From contig JAZJZF010000047.1 of assembly GCA_040389965.1 (NCBI GenBank), positions 24,093 to 88,092 of the forward strand: DNA of 64,000 nucleotides, read 5' to 3'. The position numbers and the translations under genes are program-made. The stretch is from UBA4416 sp040389965 (GTDB lineage Bacteria; Bacteroidota; Bacteroidia; B-17B0; Aurantibacillaceae). The notes beneath the pieces are model-generated. The model was not told the DNA's origin. It worked only from the letters and a program-made list of their open reading frames with translations, and ran no database searches. Positions 36,883 through 46,281 of this stretch are shown here, one piece after another (within the stretch, counting starts at the first letter, position 1; every line of letters starts with the position of its first letter).

Positions 36883-37746
36883 TTAAAGGATGTTTGAGAA
36901 ATACACATCTTCCAGATCCGGTTCCACTACTGCAAATGCAGCATCCGGAATAGAATCACTTTTCACATGTATCAATACCTGGCCTTCTACTACTTTAGCC
37001 GAAATAATTTTATATTTTTCCTTATAGGCATTCAGTTCGGTTTTGTCGATCATTAATTTCCAAACGCTATTACGCATTTGTGCAATGGCGTTGCTTGGTT
37101 TATCATCAAGTAATACCTGTCCCCGGTTCATAATAACCATACGGGGACATAAATTCATAATGTCTTCTACAATGTGTGTAGATAAAATCACGATAATGTT
37201 TTCTCCAAGATCACTTAAAATATTATGAAAACGGTTACGCTCTGCGGGGTCCAGCCCTGCTGTTGGTTCATCTACAATAATAAGTTTGGGACTTCCCAAT
37301 AAAGCCTGTGCAATACCAAAGCGCTGTCGCATGCCTCCGGAGTATTCACTCAGGTTGCGTTTGCGCGCTTCGTATAAGTTTGTTTGATTAAGTAATGCAT
37401 CGCACAATTCTTTACGTTCTGCTTTATTATTAATGCCTTTTAATACAGCAAAATGTTGCAGCATATCTTCAGCCGTTACTTTTGGGTAAAAGCCAAAATC
37501 CTGTGGCAGATAGCCCAATACTTTTCTTAACTCTTCTTTTTGCTTTACTACATTAATGTCTCCCAGCATAATGCTTCCTGTATCAGGATCCTGAAGGGTT
37601 GCAATGGTTCGCATCAGTGTTGATTTGCCGGCACCATTAGGGCCAAGCAATCCAAACATGCCCGGAGCAATGGTTAAATTTACGTCTGTTAAGGCTTTCA
37701 GGCCGTTACTGTAAGTTTTAGAAACATTAGAAATAGTTAATTGCAT
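36883..37746 (-). CDS. ABC transporter ATP-binding protein (partner of permease-M1)
   Basis: A 287-residue ATPase of the ABC-2 exporter class. Walker A is GPNGAGKST, the Q-loop region LGYLPQDFGFYP, the signature YSGGMRQRFGIAQAL, Walker B LIIVDEPTAGLDP, and the switch His lies in LSTHIVED. A C-terminal extension of about 70 residues is usual in this subfamily. It energises the permease encoded 26 bp downstream. The promoter region contains a 10-bp inverted repeat around the -7 box, suggesting repression by an unlinked regulator. Confidence 0.93.
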   Translation of the reverse strand: MQLTISNVSKTYSNGLKALTDVNLTIAPGMFGLLGPNGAGKSTLMRTIATLQDPDTGSIMLGDINVVKQKEELRKVLGYLPQDFGFYPKVTAEDMLQHFAVLKGINNKAERKELCDALLNQTNLYEARKRNLSEYSGGMRQRFGIAQALLGSPKLIIVDEPTAGLDPAERNRFHNILSDLGENIIVILSTHIVEDIMNLCPRMVIMNRGQVLLDDKPSNAIAQMRNSVWKLMIDKTELNAYKEKYKIISAKVVEGQVLIHVKSDSIPDAAFAVVEPDLEDVYFSNIL

Positions 37747-37750
37747 AAAA

Positions 37751-37779
37751 AAATGGTTTTAACAAATGTAAAACCATTT
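37751..37779 (-). promoter_or_regulatory. Operator-like inverted repeat overlapping the -7 box of the ABC/M1 operon
   Basis: AAATGGTTTT (37751-37760) and AAAACCATTT (37770-37779) are perfect 10-bp inverted repeats. The TACATTTG -7 box of the minus-strand promoter (37770-37763) lies between them. A protein bound to the repeats would cover the promoter core. Confidence 0.55.
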
Positions 37780-38165
37780 CTAAGGATTATAGCATGATTG
37801 AAAAATTAATGTTACCGCTTACACGAAATTTCGACGGTTTGAAAAGATGTTGTACAAGAATAATATTGGAATTAATGATTTGTCACTTCGAGCACGGCAA
37901 AAGTTCAGTGAACTTTTGAGCGAGACAGGGCTTAGCAGAAGCGTTCTAATAATATTTGTCTAGTTCTCGACTGCGCTCGAACTGACAGATAATCCAACTT
38001 TATTCTGTAACAATATGTTTAAAAATAGTTTTTTGAACATATTGTTATTGAATGTCACCCTGAACTTGTTTGGCTCCGCCAATTTTTAATTCAGGATCTC
38101 AAATTACTAAAAGCATTAGAGATGCTGAATCGAGTTCAGCATGACGACAGAAAATGCGAATAGTA
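37780..38165. repeat. Second intergenic island of dispersed palindromic repeats
   Basis: This gap holds no gene. In order: a GTCACTTCGAGC element (37882-37893); the perfect palindrome AAAAGTTCAGTGAACTTTT (37899-37917); a TCTCGACTGCGCTCGAA element (37963-37988); a 12-bp inverted repeat TAACAATATGTT/AACATATTGTTA (38008-38047); and an inverted pair of GTCACCCTGAAC and TTCAGCATGACG elements (38053-38150). They resemble the REP-like elements of 31237-31579. The unit at 37963-37988 recurs inside the TcB-TcC gene. Confidence 0.8.
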
Positions 38166-40385
38166 TTACTTGCCTAAGTAGGTTTTAAAATAACTGCACT
38201 CTCTTATAACCTCCGAATAATATTTTGTACCGGCATATTCTTTTTTGAGAGATGCGAAATACTGCCCCGATTTAAAATCGCCTTCATAGCCTTTTGGGGT
38301 ATTCATAAAAAAATGATTTTGCTCGCATTTGGCTGCCATAAAGGTGCATTTGGCTTTAAACTCTTTATCAGTAGAGTTTTGTAAAGCCAGTAGATAATAC
38401 TTTAAAGCCAGGTCATTGTTTTCTTCCGGTAATGCGTTGTGATTGTATTCGTAGATAGAATTATCTACCCTGTTATCGTAAAACAAACGGGCATTTCCAA
38501 AATAGGTCATGTTATAAAAGCCATTGGCAATTAAAAAATAATTCTGAGCTGCTTCTGCAGGTTTCGCAAGGGCGGTGGCTTTCATCTCCATCATTTTTTC
38601 AATAAAAGACAGCTTTGTATATTTTGTTTTTTGCACGGCTTCGTGATCGCAGTCGTGACAATCTTTTGTATGAATGGTAAAGGGGTTTCCATAAAGCACT
38701 TCCGTATTCGAAATCTTTTTGAAAGCAGCGAGCGATTCATCCAGTTTATCCTGCTGTGCATACCGAATCCCAAGCAGTTCCTGATAGCTCTCTTTTTGTA
38801 AAGAAGCCTTTTCAAAAAATAATTTTTCGAAAGGCGATCTGTTTGGTTTTTCGTAATAGGTAATCATTTTTTGGATAGCTTCTATGCTGTTAAACCGGTT
38901 AGGATTTATGCTGTGAAAGATTAGCTCTGCTTTTTCAGGTTCGCCTTTTTTAAGATACAATTCTGCTAAGATTTTTCTGGTCCATTCTTTGGCATTAACG
39001 CTTCTGAAATCATTAAGGTCTTGGGTTTCTTTGCTGAATAATACTGTAAGGTCTGGCAGCAGATCTGTTTCCAGTTTTTCGTTAACGAGAGTACTGCGGC
39101 GTAGTTTACCAAATGCATTTACCAGATGATACTCCGCTTTATCTATAGGATTGTCGTTCCTGTATTTCTCTGCACGTTTTATTTGCTGGTCTCCCAAAAC
39201 ATAGTCGCCCTGTATGTAATTTAAATAAGCTGCTGACAAGTGCCATATTATAGGATTGAGAGAAGCTGTATTGTTTGACATGTCGCTTATAAAGGCGAGC
39301 AGGTTTTTATCGATCGTATAGGGTTTAGCTGTTTTTTTGTCTTCATAGCTTTGTGCCAGGATGTTTCCTTCTTCAATGTTTACAGCTCTTACCAATAATA
39401 AGTCTACCAGGTTTGAGCTTGGATTTAATTTTAAAATTTCCTTCATGGCTAATACGTCATCAATATACAAACCCGATAGCTGCCAAAGAATTTCTTTTTC
39501 GTGCGTTGTTTTAGCTGCCGCCAGGCATTGACTCCACTCGTCTTTTTGCAAAGGATGAAACGATAAGTAAGCCGATTTTTTTAAAGGTTCATACTGATCA
39601 AAAATAATAGAGTAGATGTAATTCGATGCACCGTATTTTTTTTGTTTGTAAAGTGAAGCCGCCTTGTAGCCCAGAGCGCGCCATTTCATACTATTTTCCG
39701 ATTTAAAAACCGATTCGTTGTCGTTATAAAAGGCGATGGTCTTATCAAAGTCTTTACTGAAAAAATATAAACGCTCCAATTGAAAGGCATACCGTTCCTT
39801 TAAGAAAGGGTCTGATGTTTTACTGTAAAAGGTTAGCCCTCCTGCTATTTGTTTGTCAATGGTTACAGTAACAGGTTTAGCAGTTTTTTCAGTGTTCCAG
39901 GAGTAGTCAATTTCAATGACGGCAAACGTTTCGTTCCGTTTTGCAAAACCGAGGTAGTATAAAAAGGCATTGGCTTTAGCTGAAGAAGCAACATTTTTTA
40001 AAGAATACTGTTTCGATTTCTCCGTTAAATTGGCTGGCTTGCCTTTGATATCAAAGATCATAGAATCGATCTGATTTAACGAAGCGTCGTACAACCAATA
40101 ATTAAGAGCATCTTCGGCAACGTGGTTCTCAAAAAAAGTAAGCCATTCTTTGCCATTGGTCTTTTTAAAAGTCTCTGCTCCCGCGTCGTCGTAGCCATCA
40201 TAAAAAGGAGTTTCCAGTGTTCTGAAAAAAGGAACACTTTCTTTTTGATTAATGATCTGGGGTGTGAACATGGACCCTTCATCATTGTACCAATCGCCAC
40301 CACCACATGCTAATACGGTTAGTGTTGTAAGTATAATACTAGCGGTTAAAAGAAGAAAAAACGTTTTCGAGGGTTTTTGTTTCAT
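38166..40385 (-). CDS. Large TPR-like lipoprotein, unknown function
   Basis: A 739-residue protein with a lipoprotein signal: hydrophobic core then VLAC at residues 24-27, followed by GGGDW. Most of the chain is helical with scattered TPR/SEL1-like pairs. A CHDC motif lies near residue 578 in a short Cys/His-rich stretch. No named family is recognised. The start overlaps the preceding lipoprotein gene by 47 bp, and that gene overlaps kup, so all three are one operon. Likely anchored in the outer membrane and perhaps part of a complex with the upstream lipoprotein. Confidence 0.7.
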   Translation of the reverse strand: MKQKPSKTFFLLLTASIILTTLTVLACGGGDWYNDEGSMFTPQIINQKESVPFFRTLETPFYDGYDDAGAETFKKTNGKEWLTFFENHVAEDALNYWLYDASLNQIDSMIFDIKGKPANLTEKSKQYSLKNVASSAKANAFLYYLGFAKRNETFAVIEIDYSWNTEKTAKPVTVTIDKQIAGGLTFYSKTSDPFLKERYAFQLERLYFFSKDFDKTIAFYNDNESVFKSENSMKWRALGYKAASLYKQKKYGASNYIYSIIFDQYEPLKKSAYLSFHPLQKDEWSQCLAAAKTTHEKEILWQLSGLYIDDVLAMKEILKLNPSSNLVDLLLVRAVNIEEGNILAQSYEDKKTAKPYTIDKNLLAFISDMSNNTASLNPIIWHLSAAYLNYIQGDYVLGDQQIKRAEKYRNDNPIDKAEYHLVNAFGKLRRSTLVNEKLETDLLPDLTVLFSKETQDLNDFRSVNAKEWTRKILAELYLKKGEPEKAELIFHSINPNRFNSIEAIQKMITYYEKPNRSPFEKLFFEKASLQKESYQELLGIRYAQQDKLDESLAAFKKISNTEVLYGNPFTIHTKDCHDCDHEAVQKTKYTKLSFIEKMMEMKATALAKPAEAAQNYFLIANGFYNMTYFGNARLFYDNRVDNSIYEYNHNALPEENNDLALKYYLLALQNSTDKEFKAKCTFMAAKCEQNHFFMNTPKGYEGDFKSGQYFASLKKEYAGTKYYSEVIRECSYFKTYLGK

Positions 40386-41367
40386 AGTAATTTATATTTA
40401 TATCATCCAAATCGTATAGTACAACCGTTCTGTTTTCCTGACTCAGGTTTTCTTTTAGTAATGTGGCGGCTTTTAGTAATGCCTCATCAGTTAATGCTTC
40501 ATGTTTTAAAACATCACCTGTTTCGTAATAAATGCCATGTGCAAGCAGCGGCTGCCTGACATTAAAAGTAGCACCATTTTTAGTATCATAAAAATATAAA
40601 GTGTCTTTTGTTTCGGGGCTTTGTTTTTTAGTGATAAGGCCAATTATTTTTCCGTTTCTGTAATGTACGTACCACCTGAATATGGGTAAAGCAACATCCA
40701 GATGCAGTGCATAGCCTTTTATATAGGCTGTGTACTTTTCCGCAATTTCAGTATCAAAAATGGAATTGGGTCCATCCATTGTATGCAGGTTTCCCATGTT
40801 GTAAAACATAAGCATCCCCCCGTCGACAGGTGGTACGCCATTGCGCAGGGGGTATTTTACCTGGTGCAGGCGAATGGTGGCAGTGAGTTTAAGAGATTGT
40901 TTTGACAGTTTTTTGATGGTTTTCAAAAAATTGAAATAATTCATTTTTGTTTTTTCTGACCAGTCGCAATCTATTTGAAGCTCCTGATAGTTTGGATAGA
41001 GCCCATTAATTTTCTGAAGTATATGTTCTGCAAGAGGCAAAATTTCGGGCTCTTTTAAATTTAGAAATGTACGGTTAGTAATATAAACAACCGGAATAAG
41101 GGAGAGGTTTTTTGGCAATAGCTCTAAACTATCTACTACACCAAGGGGCTGTGGTTGTTTGGTTTCAGAAGAATAATCAACATCAAAAAACCGGACATAT
41201 AATTTGCTTACATGATGCTGTTGTAAAGCCTGTTTTTCTGTTGTGGATAAATGTGTAGTTGTTCGCCAAAAATAAAAGGAATGCTCCTGTACTGTTTCTT
41301 TACTGCAAGACAAGAGCCAGAAACCCTGAATAAAGAAACACAGTTTTATGATCTGAAATTTATTCAA
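40339..41367 (-). CDS. Lipoprotein with possible TIM-barrel domain; TTG start
   Basis: A 342-residue exported protein. The only start that gives a signal peptide is TTG at 41367 (read as Met), leading into a hydrophobic core and the lipobox WLLSC (Cys at 21). The body has the sequence rhythm of a TIM barrel, with strand-end motifs ELQIDCDWSEKT, LTATIRLHQV and GGMLMFYNMGN that resemble glycosidase-like or DUF3142-type folds. The catalytic residues cannot be assigned. It overlaps the kup stop by 8 bp and the next lipoprotein by 47 bp. Confidence 0.68.
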   Translation of the reverse strand: MNKFQIIKLCFFIQGFWLLSCSKETVQEHSFYFWRTTTHLSTTEKQALQQHHVSKLYVRFFDVDYSSETKQPQPLGVVDSLELLPKNLSLIPVVYITNRTFLNLKEPEILPLAEHILQKINGLYPNYQELQIDCDWSEKTKMNYFNFLKTIKKLSKQSLKLTATIRLHQVKYPLRNGVPPVDGGMLMFYNMGNLHTMDGPNSIFDTEIAEKYTAYIKGYALHLDVALPIFRWYVHYRNGKIIGLITKKQSPETKDTLYFYDTKNGATFNVRQPLLAHGIYYETGDVLKHEALTDEALLKAATLLKENLSQENRTVVLYDLDDININYYETKTLENVFSSFNR

Positions 41368-43312
41368 TCCGTTTTAAATGTATATCCTTTGGTTTGCTAA
41401 TGATCATAGGGAATTTCTCAATTTTAACGGAGCTGCTATCCAGGCCAAAAGCCTTGGCTTCGCTTAAGCTGAAGCGTTTTAAAAGGAAATACACATTTAA
41501 GATCATCTTTTCAAAAAACGGCAGATCGTTTTCGTAGGACAGGAATTTCTCGAGCACCACGAATTTAAAATCGCCGATCACATTATTTTTATTTAAAGAT
41601 TCGTAACGGCTGGTAATATCCACTTCTTTGTTTTTTACCATATCGGCCACTACATGCCTGAACATTAAATTAATTTTTGGAGCAACCCTGAATCCTAATC
41701 TAAAATCGATACGCACAATATCTTCACTGGCAATCTGCGTTACTTTATAATCCATACGATAAGGCTCATCTACCACATCTACGTGTACAAACCAGTATAC
41801 ATCGGCTTTTTTAGGACGCTTTTGCAAAATGGAATAAATAACCTTCGACTCGATGGTGGAAGGATTGTTGGCACTGGTCATGTAAATTAAATGCGTGGCA
41901 TATTTTTGAATAGAGGGATCGGTGCTTAAATCGACCAGCATTTGTTTGTAATTGGCCAAAGGAACAATATCCGTATACCGTTGCCTGATGAGTTTTGCAA
42001 TATACCAACAGGCCATAACGGAAGCCAGGAATAGGGCAATGAGCAAGGTAATATAACCTCCTTTAGGGAATTTTTCGAGGTTGGCAATTAAAAATGAGCC
42101 TTCCACAATAATGTAAGTGACAATGAAAATATAGAGGAACCATTTCGGGAATTTTTTCAGGCGCATGAAAAAGGCCAGTAAACGCGAGGACATAATCATT
42201 CCCAAAATGATGGTTAAGCCGTAAGCCGCCTCCATTTCTTTTGATTCTTTAAAGAACCATACAATAAAAATGCAGCCAACGTAAAGCAACCAGTTAATGG
42301 ATGGAATATACATTTGACCTTTAAGGTCGGTAGGGTATTTGATTTCTACTTTTGGCCAAAAATTTAAACGCATAGCCTCGTTGATGAGTGTGAAAGAACC
42401 GCTGATTAAAGCCTGTGAAGCCACTACTGTAGCAATAGTGGCAATACCAATACCTACAGGTAAAAACCAAAGTGGCATCATAGCATAAAAAGGATTATCA
42501 CCGTCGAGTGTTTTCCCTTCGTTAGAAACCAGCCAGGCCGTTTGCCCCATGTAGTTTAATACCAGCATCGATTTTACAAAGATCCAGCTAATGCGGATAT
42601 TTTTGCGACCGCAATGTCCCATATCCGAATACAATGCCTCTGCTCCCGTAGTACATAAAAACACAGCGCCCAGTAACCAGAAAGCACCTTTATGGGTAAA
42701 TAATAAATGTAATCCGTAGTAGGGATTAAGCGCTTTTAAAACCGTAAAATCACGAGACATGCCAATGAGACCCATGGTACCAAGGGTTAGGAACCACACC
42801 AACATAACAGGCCCAAAAAACTTACCGATAAATTTTGTTCCGAATTGCTGTATAAAAAACAGAAGGGTAATAATGGCTATAACAATAGGAATGGTATGAA
42901 TAGTACTAAAACGCGGAATGAGCTTTAGCCCTTCAACTGCCGATGCCACCGAAATAGGAGGAGTAATGATTCCTTCACCAAGGATACAGCAGCCGCCAAT
43001 AATAGCAGGGAAGATAAGCCACTTGCGTTTTGCTTTTTTAATGAGTGCATATAATGAGAAAATTCCGCCTTCGCCTTTGTTATCGGCTTTTAAAGTGAAG
43101 ATCACATACTTGATAGTAGTTTGTAGGGTCAGGGTCCAAAACACCAGCGACATACCGCCAATAATGACTGAAGAATCAATTTTGCCTTCTCCAACAATGG
43201 CTTTCATCACGTAGAGTGGAGAGGTTCCTATATCACCATAAATAATTCCAAGAGTAACTAAAAGACCGGCAGCAGTAACTTTATTTAAATGCCCATGATG
43301 GTAAGAGCTCAT
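41360..43312 (-). CDS. kup: KUP/HAK/KT-family potassium uptake protein
   Basis: A 650-residue inner-membrane K+/H+ symporter. The family signature GIIYGDIGTSPLYV is at residues 18-31. About twelve membrane helices follow, with GEGIITPPISV and the ALYSDMGHCG motif in between. A cytosolic C-terminal domain of about 170 residues, conserved in Kup, completes the chain. It is the first gene of an operon with two overlapping lipoprotein genes, an arrangement not predicted from its role. The start ATG at 43312 lies behind a 251-bp divergent region shared with a T9SS gene. Confidence 0.95.
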   Translation of the reverse strand: MSSYHHGHLNKVTAAGLLVTLGIIYGDIGTSPLYVMKAIVGEGKIDSSVIIGGMSLVFWTLTLQTTIKYVIFTLKADNKGEGGIFSLYALIKKAKRKWLIFPAIIGGCCILGEGIITPPISVASAVEGLKLIPRFSTIHTIPIVIAIITLLFFIQQFGTKFIGKFFGPVMLVWFLTLGTMGLIGMSRDFTVLKALNPYYGLHLLFTHKGAFWLLGAVFLCTTGAEALYSDMGHCGRKNIRISWIFVKSMLVLNYMGQTAWLVSNEGKTLDGDNPFYAMMPLWFLPVGIGIATIATVVASQALISGSFTLINEAMRLNFWPKVEIKYPTDLKGQMYIPSINWLLYVGCIFIVWFFKESKEMEAAYGLTIILGMIMSSRLLAFFMRLKKFPKWFLYIFIVTYIIVEGSFLIANLEKFPKGGYITLLIALFLASVMACWYIAKLIRQRYTDIVPLANYKQMLVDLSTDPSIQKYATHLIYMTSANNPSTIESKVIYSILQKRPKKADVYWFVHVDVVDEPYRMDYKVTQIASEDIVRIDFRLGFRVAPKINLMFRHVVADMVKNKEVDITSRYESLNKNNVIGDFKFVVLEKFLSYENDLPFFEKMILNVYFLLKRFSLSEAKAFGLDSSSVKIEKFPMIISKPKDIHLKRIE

Positions 43313-43563
43313 TTTGGTGTGTAGATTAAAAGCGTAAAATTACTACTAAAAGCTATGCTAAGCGGCTTTTTAGTTAAATAATTATAAAATAAAGTCATTA
43401 AAAAATTTGACTTTATATGTATTATTCCTTTTACTTGTAAAATCCTTAATTTAACAGTCTTATTCTGTTTTTTTTGTACCTTTAAATACTATGGATTCAG
43501 ATAGAAAACTTGCATTGTTATTAAATTGATTACATCCTCAAAATATTTATAAATACCAAGATC

Positions 43564-46260
43564 ATGTTGAAGTGGCGTTACTTTTTATTTCTTATTCTTA
43601 CCATAGGCTTTTTTACTACTGCCAAAGCTACTCATAACAGGGCCGGTGAAATTACATACACATGGCTTTATGGCTACACGTACCGGATTAAAATTACCAC
43701 CTATACCAATATAGGAAGCCCTAACCTGGCCGACAGATGTTATGATACACTCTATTTTGGAGACGGACCAAACTCGCGTGCTATAGTACCAAGAACAAAC
43801 GGTACAACTACAGCGTTGTGTGGCGGTGGTTCGGTTGCTCCGTTCGACGGAGTGCCTATTACACCAACCATTAAAAGAAACGAATATGTGATCGATCATA
43901 CCTATCCCGGACCCGGCTCTTATAAAATGAGTATGACGGATCCCAACAGGAATGCTGGTGTTATTAACTTGCCCAACTCGGTCAATCAGGTATTTTACAT
44001 CGAATCTTATCTGGTTATCTCCTCATTTATAGGGCCCAATAGCTCTCCCGTTTTAAATTTCCCGCCTATTGACAAGGGTTGTGTGGGACGCTGCTTTTTG
44101 CATAATCCTGCTGCTTCAGATCCTGATCAGGATAGTTTATCGTATGAATTGACGTATTGCAGAGGGCTTAACGGAGCTATATGCCCCGGTTATGCTTATC
44201 CTATAACAGGAGGAGGAACCTATAATGTGAATGCTATTACCGGTACTTTAACTTGGTGTACGCCCCAACAACAGGGAGAATATAATTTAGCCATGTATAT
44301 TAAAGAGTGGCGTAAGGATGATGATGGCGTATATCATTTGGTTGGCTACGTGATCCGTGATTTACAGGTAGATGTAGGTACCTGCAACAATAACCCGCCT
44401 GTTATTAAACCGGTAACCGATACCTGTGTACTGGCCGGAAGCAGTATTACCAAAAACATTACAGCAACAGACCCTGATGGAAATATGATTAAGCTAACGG
44501 CAAACGGCGCGCCGTTTAATGTACAGTCATCCCCTTCTACATTTGCTTCTGCACAAGGATTTAGCCCTGTTTCAGGAGTTTTTCACTGGCAAACGAACTG
44601 CTCGCATATTAGTAAAAATCCTTACCAGGTAACTCTAAAAGCCGAAGATCAGGCCTCTGATATTAATTTGGTGGATTTTAAAACGTTTAATATTACCGTT
44701 GTGGCACCACCACCTTTAAACTTTACGGCTACTCCCTTAGGAACAAGTGTAAAATTGGTGTGGAGTAAACCGGCCTGTCATAATACTACCGGCAACAAAA
44801 TAAAATGGTATTGTATTTACCGTAAAGCAGACTGTAACCCATGGAATCATGTTCTTTGCGAAACAGGCGTACCGGCCTCGTCGGGTTTTGTAAAAATAGG
44901 CTGCACCACCAGTATAAGTGATACTACTTTTATAGATACTAATAGTGGTAATGGATTATCACAAGGAACAAATTACAGCTATGTTGTAGAGGCCGTGTAC
45001 GACGATGGTGCTGAGAGCTACGCTTCTTCGCAGGTGTGCGTGCAGTTAAAAAGAGATGTTCCTATTTTGATTAATGTTGACGTTCGTACCACGGATGTAT
45101 CAACGGGTTCCATATTTATAAGATGGATAAAACCTTTACTGGGAATTAATGCATTGGATACCATTTCTGTGCCCGGGCCTTATGAATTCAGACTCATGCA
45201 TCACGATGGGTTTGCAGGTACCTTTACACAGGTAGCATCTGTCACCAAGCCTTATTTTAAAGCTCTGAATCAATTAACGGATACAACCTTTATTCATACC
45301 GGTATTAACACCGAAGCATTTGCTCATACTTACAAGATCGAATTTTATGCTAACGGTCAGTTCATAGGAAACGGGCAAAGAGCGTCTTCCGTATTTTTAT
45401 CGATTGCGTCGAGCGATAATACCTTAGCACTAAGCTGGCAGCAGCAGGTGCCATGGGGGAATTATAAATATTATATTTATAAAAAAGGGCCGTTTCAGGC
45501 AAGTTATGCTTTAAAAGATAGTACAACGGCATTGAATTATACTGAAGGAGGTTTGGTAAACGGAGCAGTGTATTGTTACAAGGTAGAGTCAAAAGGACAA
45601 TACTCTGATCCTAATATTTTTAGGCCTTTGCTTAATTTTAGTCAGGAAGTGTGTGCCAAGCCAATAGATACAACACCTCCATGTTCTCCTACACTTACCA
45701 TAGAGTCAGATTGTAAAATCCCAACCTTGCTGTTAAGATGGAATAACCCGAATCATGTTTGCAGTGATGATGCTGTTAAATACAAATTGTATTTTGCTGA
45801 AACAGAAGACGCTCCACTGGCAATATGGGATTCGATTAATATTATAGGCGATACGATCCTAAGCTTTGATAATTTAGAATCTATTGCAGGATGTTATGCT
45901 ATTACAGCCATTGATTCGTTTAATAACGAAAGTGTACAAAGCCCTAAGATCTGCGTGGATAATTGCCCTGAGTATGAGTTGCCAAATGTCATTACTGTCA
46001 ATGGCGATGGCACGAATGATTTTTTCAGGCCTATTAAAAATAAATTTATCAAAGACATAGATATTAAGATTTATAACCGTTGGGGGAACCTGATCTTTGA
46101 AACCACTGATCCTAAAATCAATTGGGATGGTAAGTCGGCGCAAATGAAACAGCAGGTTACGGAGGGGACCTATTTTTACGTCTGCCAGGTAAACGAAATA
46201 CGAGTCGCCGGTATAAGAGCAAGGTATCTGAAAGGATTCGTACAGGTGTTCAATAAATAG
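43564..46260 (+). CDS. T9SS type B sorting-domain protein with cadherin/FN3-like domains
   Basis: An 898-residue exported protein with signal peptide (MLKWRYFLFLILTIGFFTTAKA, then THNRAGEITYTW). This N-terminal block is typical of large Bacteroidota surface proteins. Residues about 170-380 contain cadherin-like beta domains (DPDQDSLSYELTY, ATDPDGNMIKL), and 385-800 several fibronectin type III-like domains. The C-terminal gliding-motility-associated sorting domain begins near 808 (LPNVITVNGDGTNDFF, IYNRWGNLIFET, EGTYFYVC). Expected at the cell surface after T9SS export. Sequence is unrelated to the paralogue pair at 16256-22699 apart from the sorting domain. A kinase gene follows 21 bp downstream. 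Confidence 0.88.
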   Translation: MLKWRYFLFLILTIGFFTTAKATHNRAGEITYTWLYGYTYRIKITTYTNIGSPNLADRCYDTLYFGDGPNSRAIVPRTNGTTTALCGGGSVAPFDGVPITPTIKRNEYVIDHTYPGPGSYKMSMTDPNRNAGVINLPNSVNQVFYIESYLVISSFIGPNSSPVLNFPPIDKGCVGRCFLHNPAASDPDQDSLSYELTYCRGLNGAICPGYAYPITGGGTYNVNAITGTLTWCTPQQQGEYNLAMYIKEWRKDDDGVYHLVGYVIRDLQVDVGTCNNNPPVIKPVTDTCVLAGSSITKNITATDPDGNMIKLTANGAPFNVQSSPSTFASAQGFSPVSGVFHWQTNCSHISKNPYQVTLKAEDQASDINLVDFKTFNITVVAPPPLNFTATPLGTSVKLVWSKPACHNTTGNKIKWYCIYRKADCNPWNHVLCETGVPASSGFVKIGCTTSISDTTFIDTNSGNGLSQGTNYSYVVEAVYDDGAESYASSQVCVQLKRDVPILINVDVRTTDVSTGSIFIRWIKPLLGINALDTISVPGPYEFRLMHHDGFAGTFTQVASVTKPYFKALNQLTDTTFIHTGINTEAFAHTYKIEFYANGQFIGNGQRASSVFLSIASSDNTLALSWQQQVPWGNYKYYIYKKGPFQASYALKDSTTALNYTEGGLVNGAVYCYKVESKGQYSDPNIFRPLLNFSQEVCAKPIDTTPPCSPTLTIESDCKIPTLLLRWNNPNHVCSDDAVKYKLYFAETEDAPLAIWDSINIIGDTILSFDNLESIAGCYAITAIDSFNNESVQSPKICVDNCPEYELPNVITVNGDGTNDFFRPIKNKFIKDIDIKIYNRWGNLIFETTDPKINWDGKSAQMKQQVTEGTYFYVCQVNEIRVAGIRARYLKGFVQVFNK

Positions 46261-46281
46261 GTTTGCCTTTCAAAACAAGCT

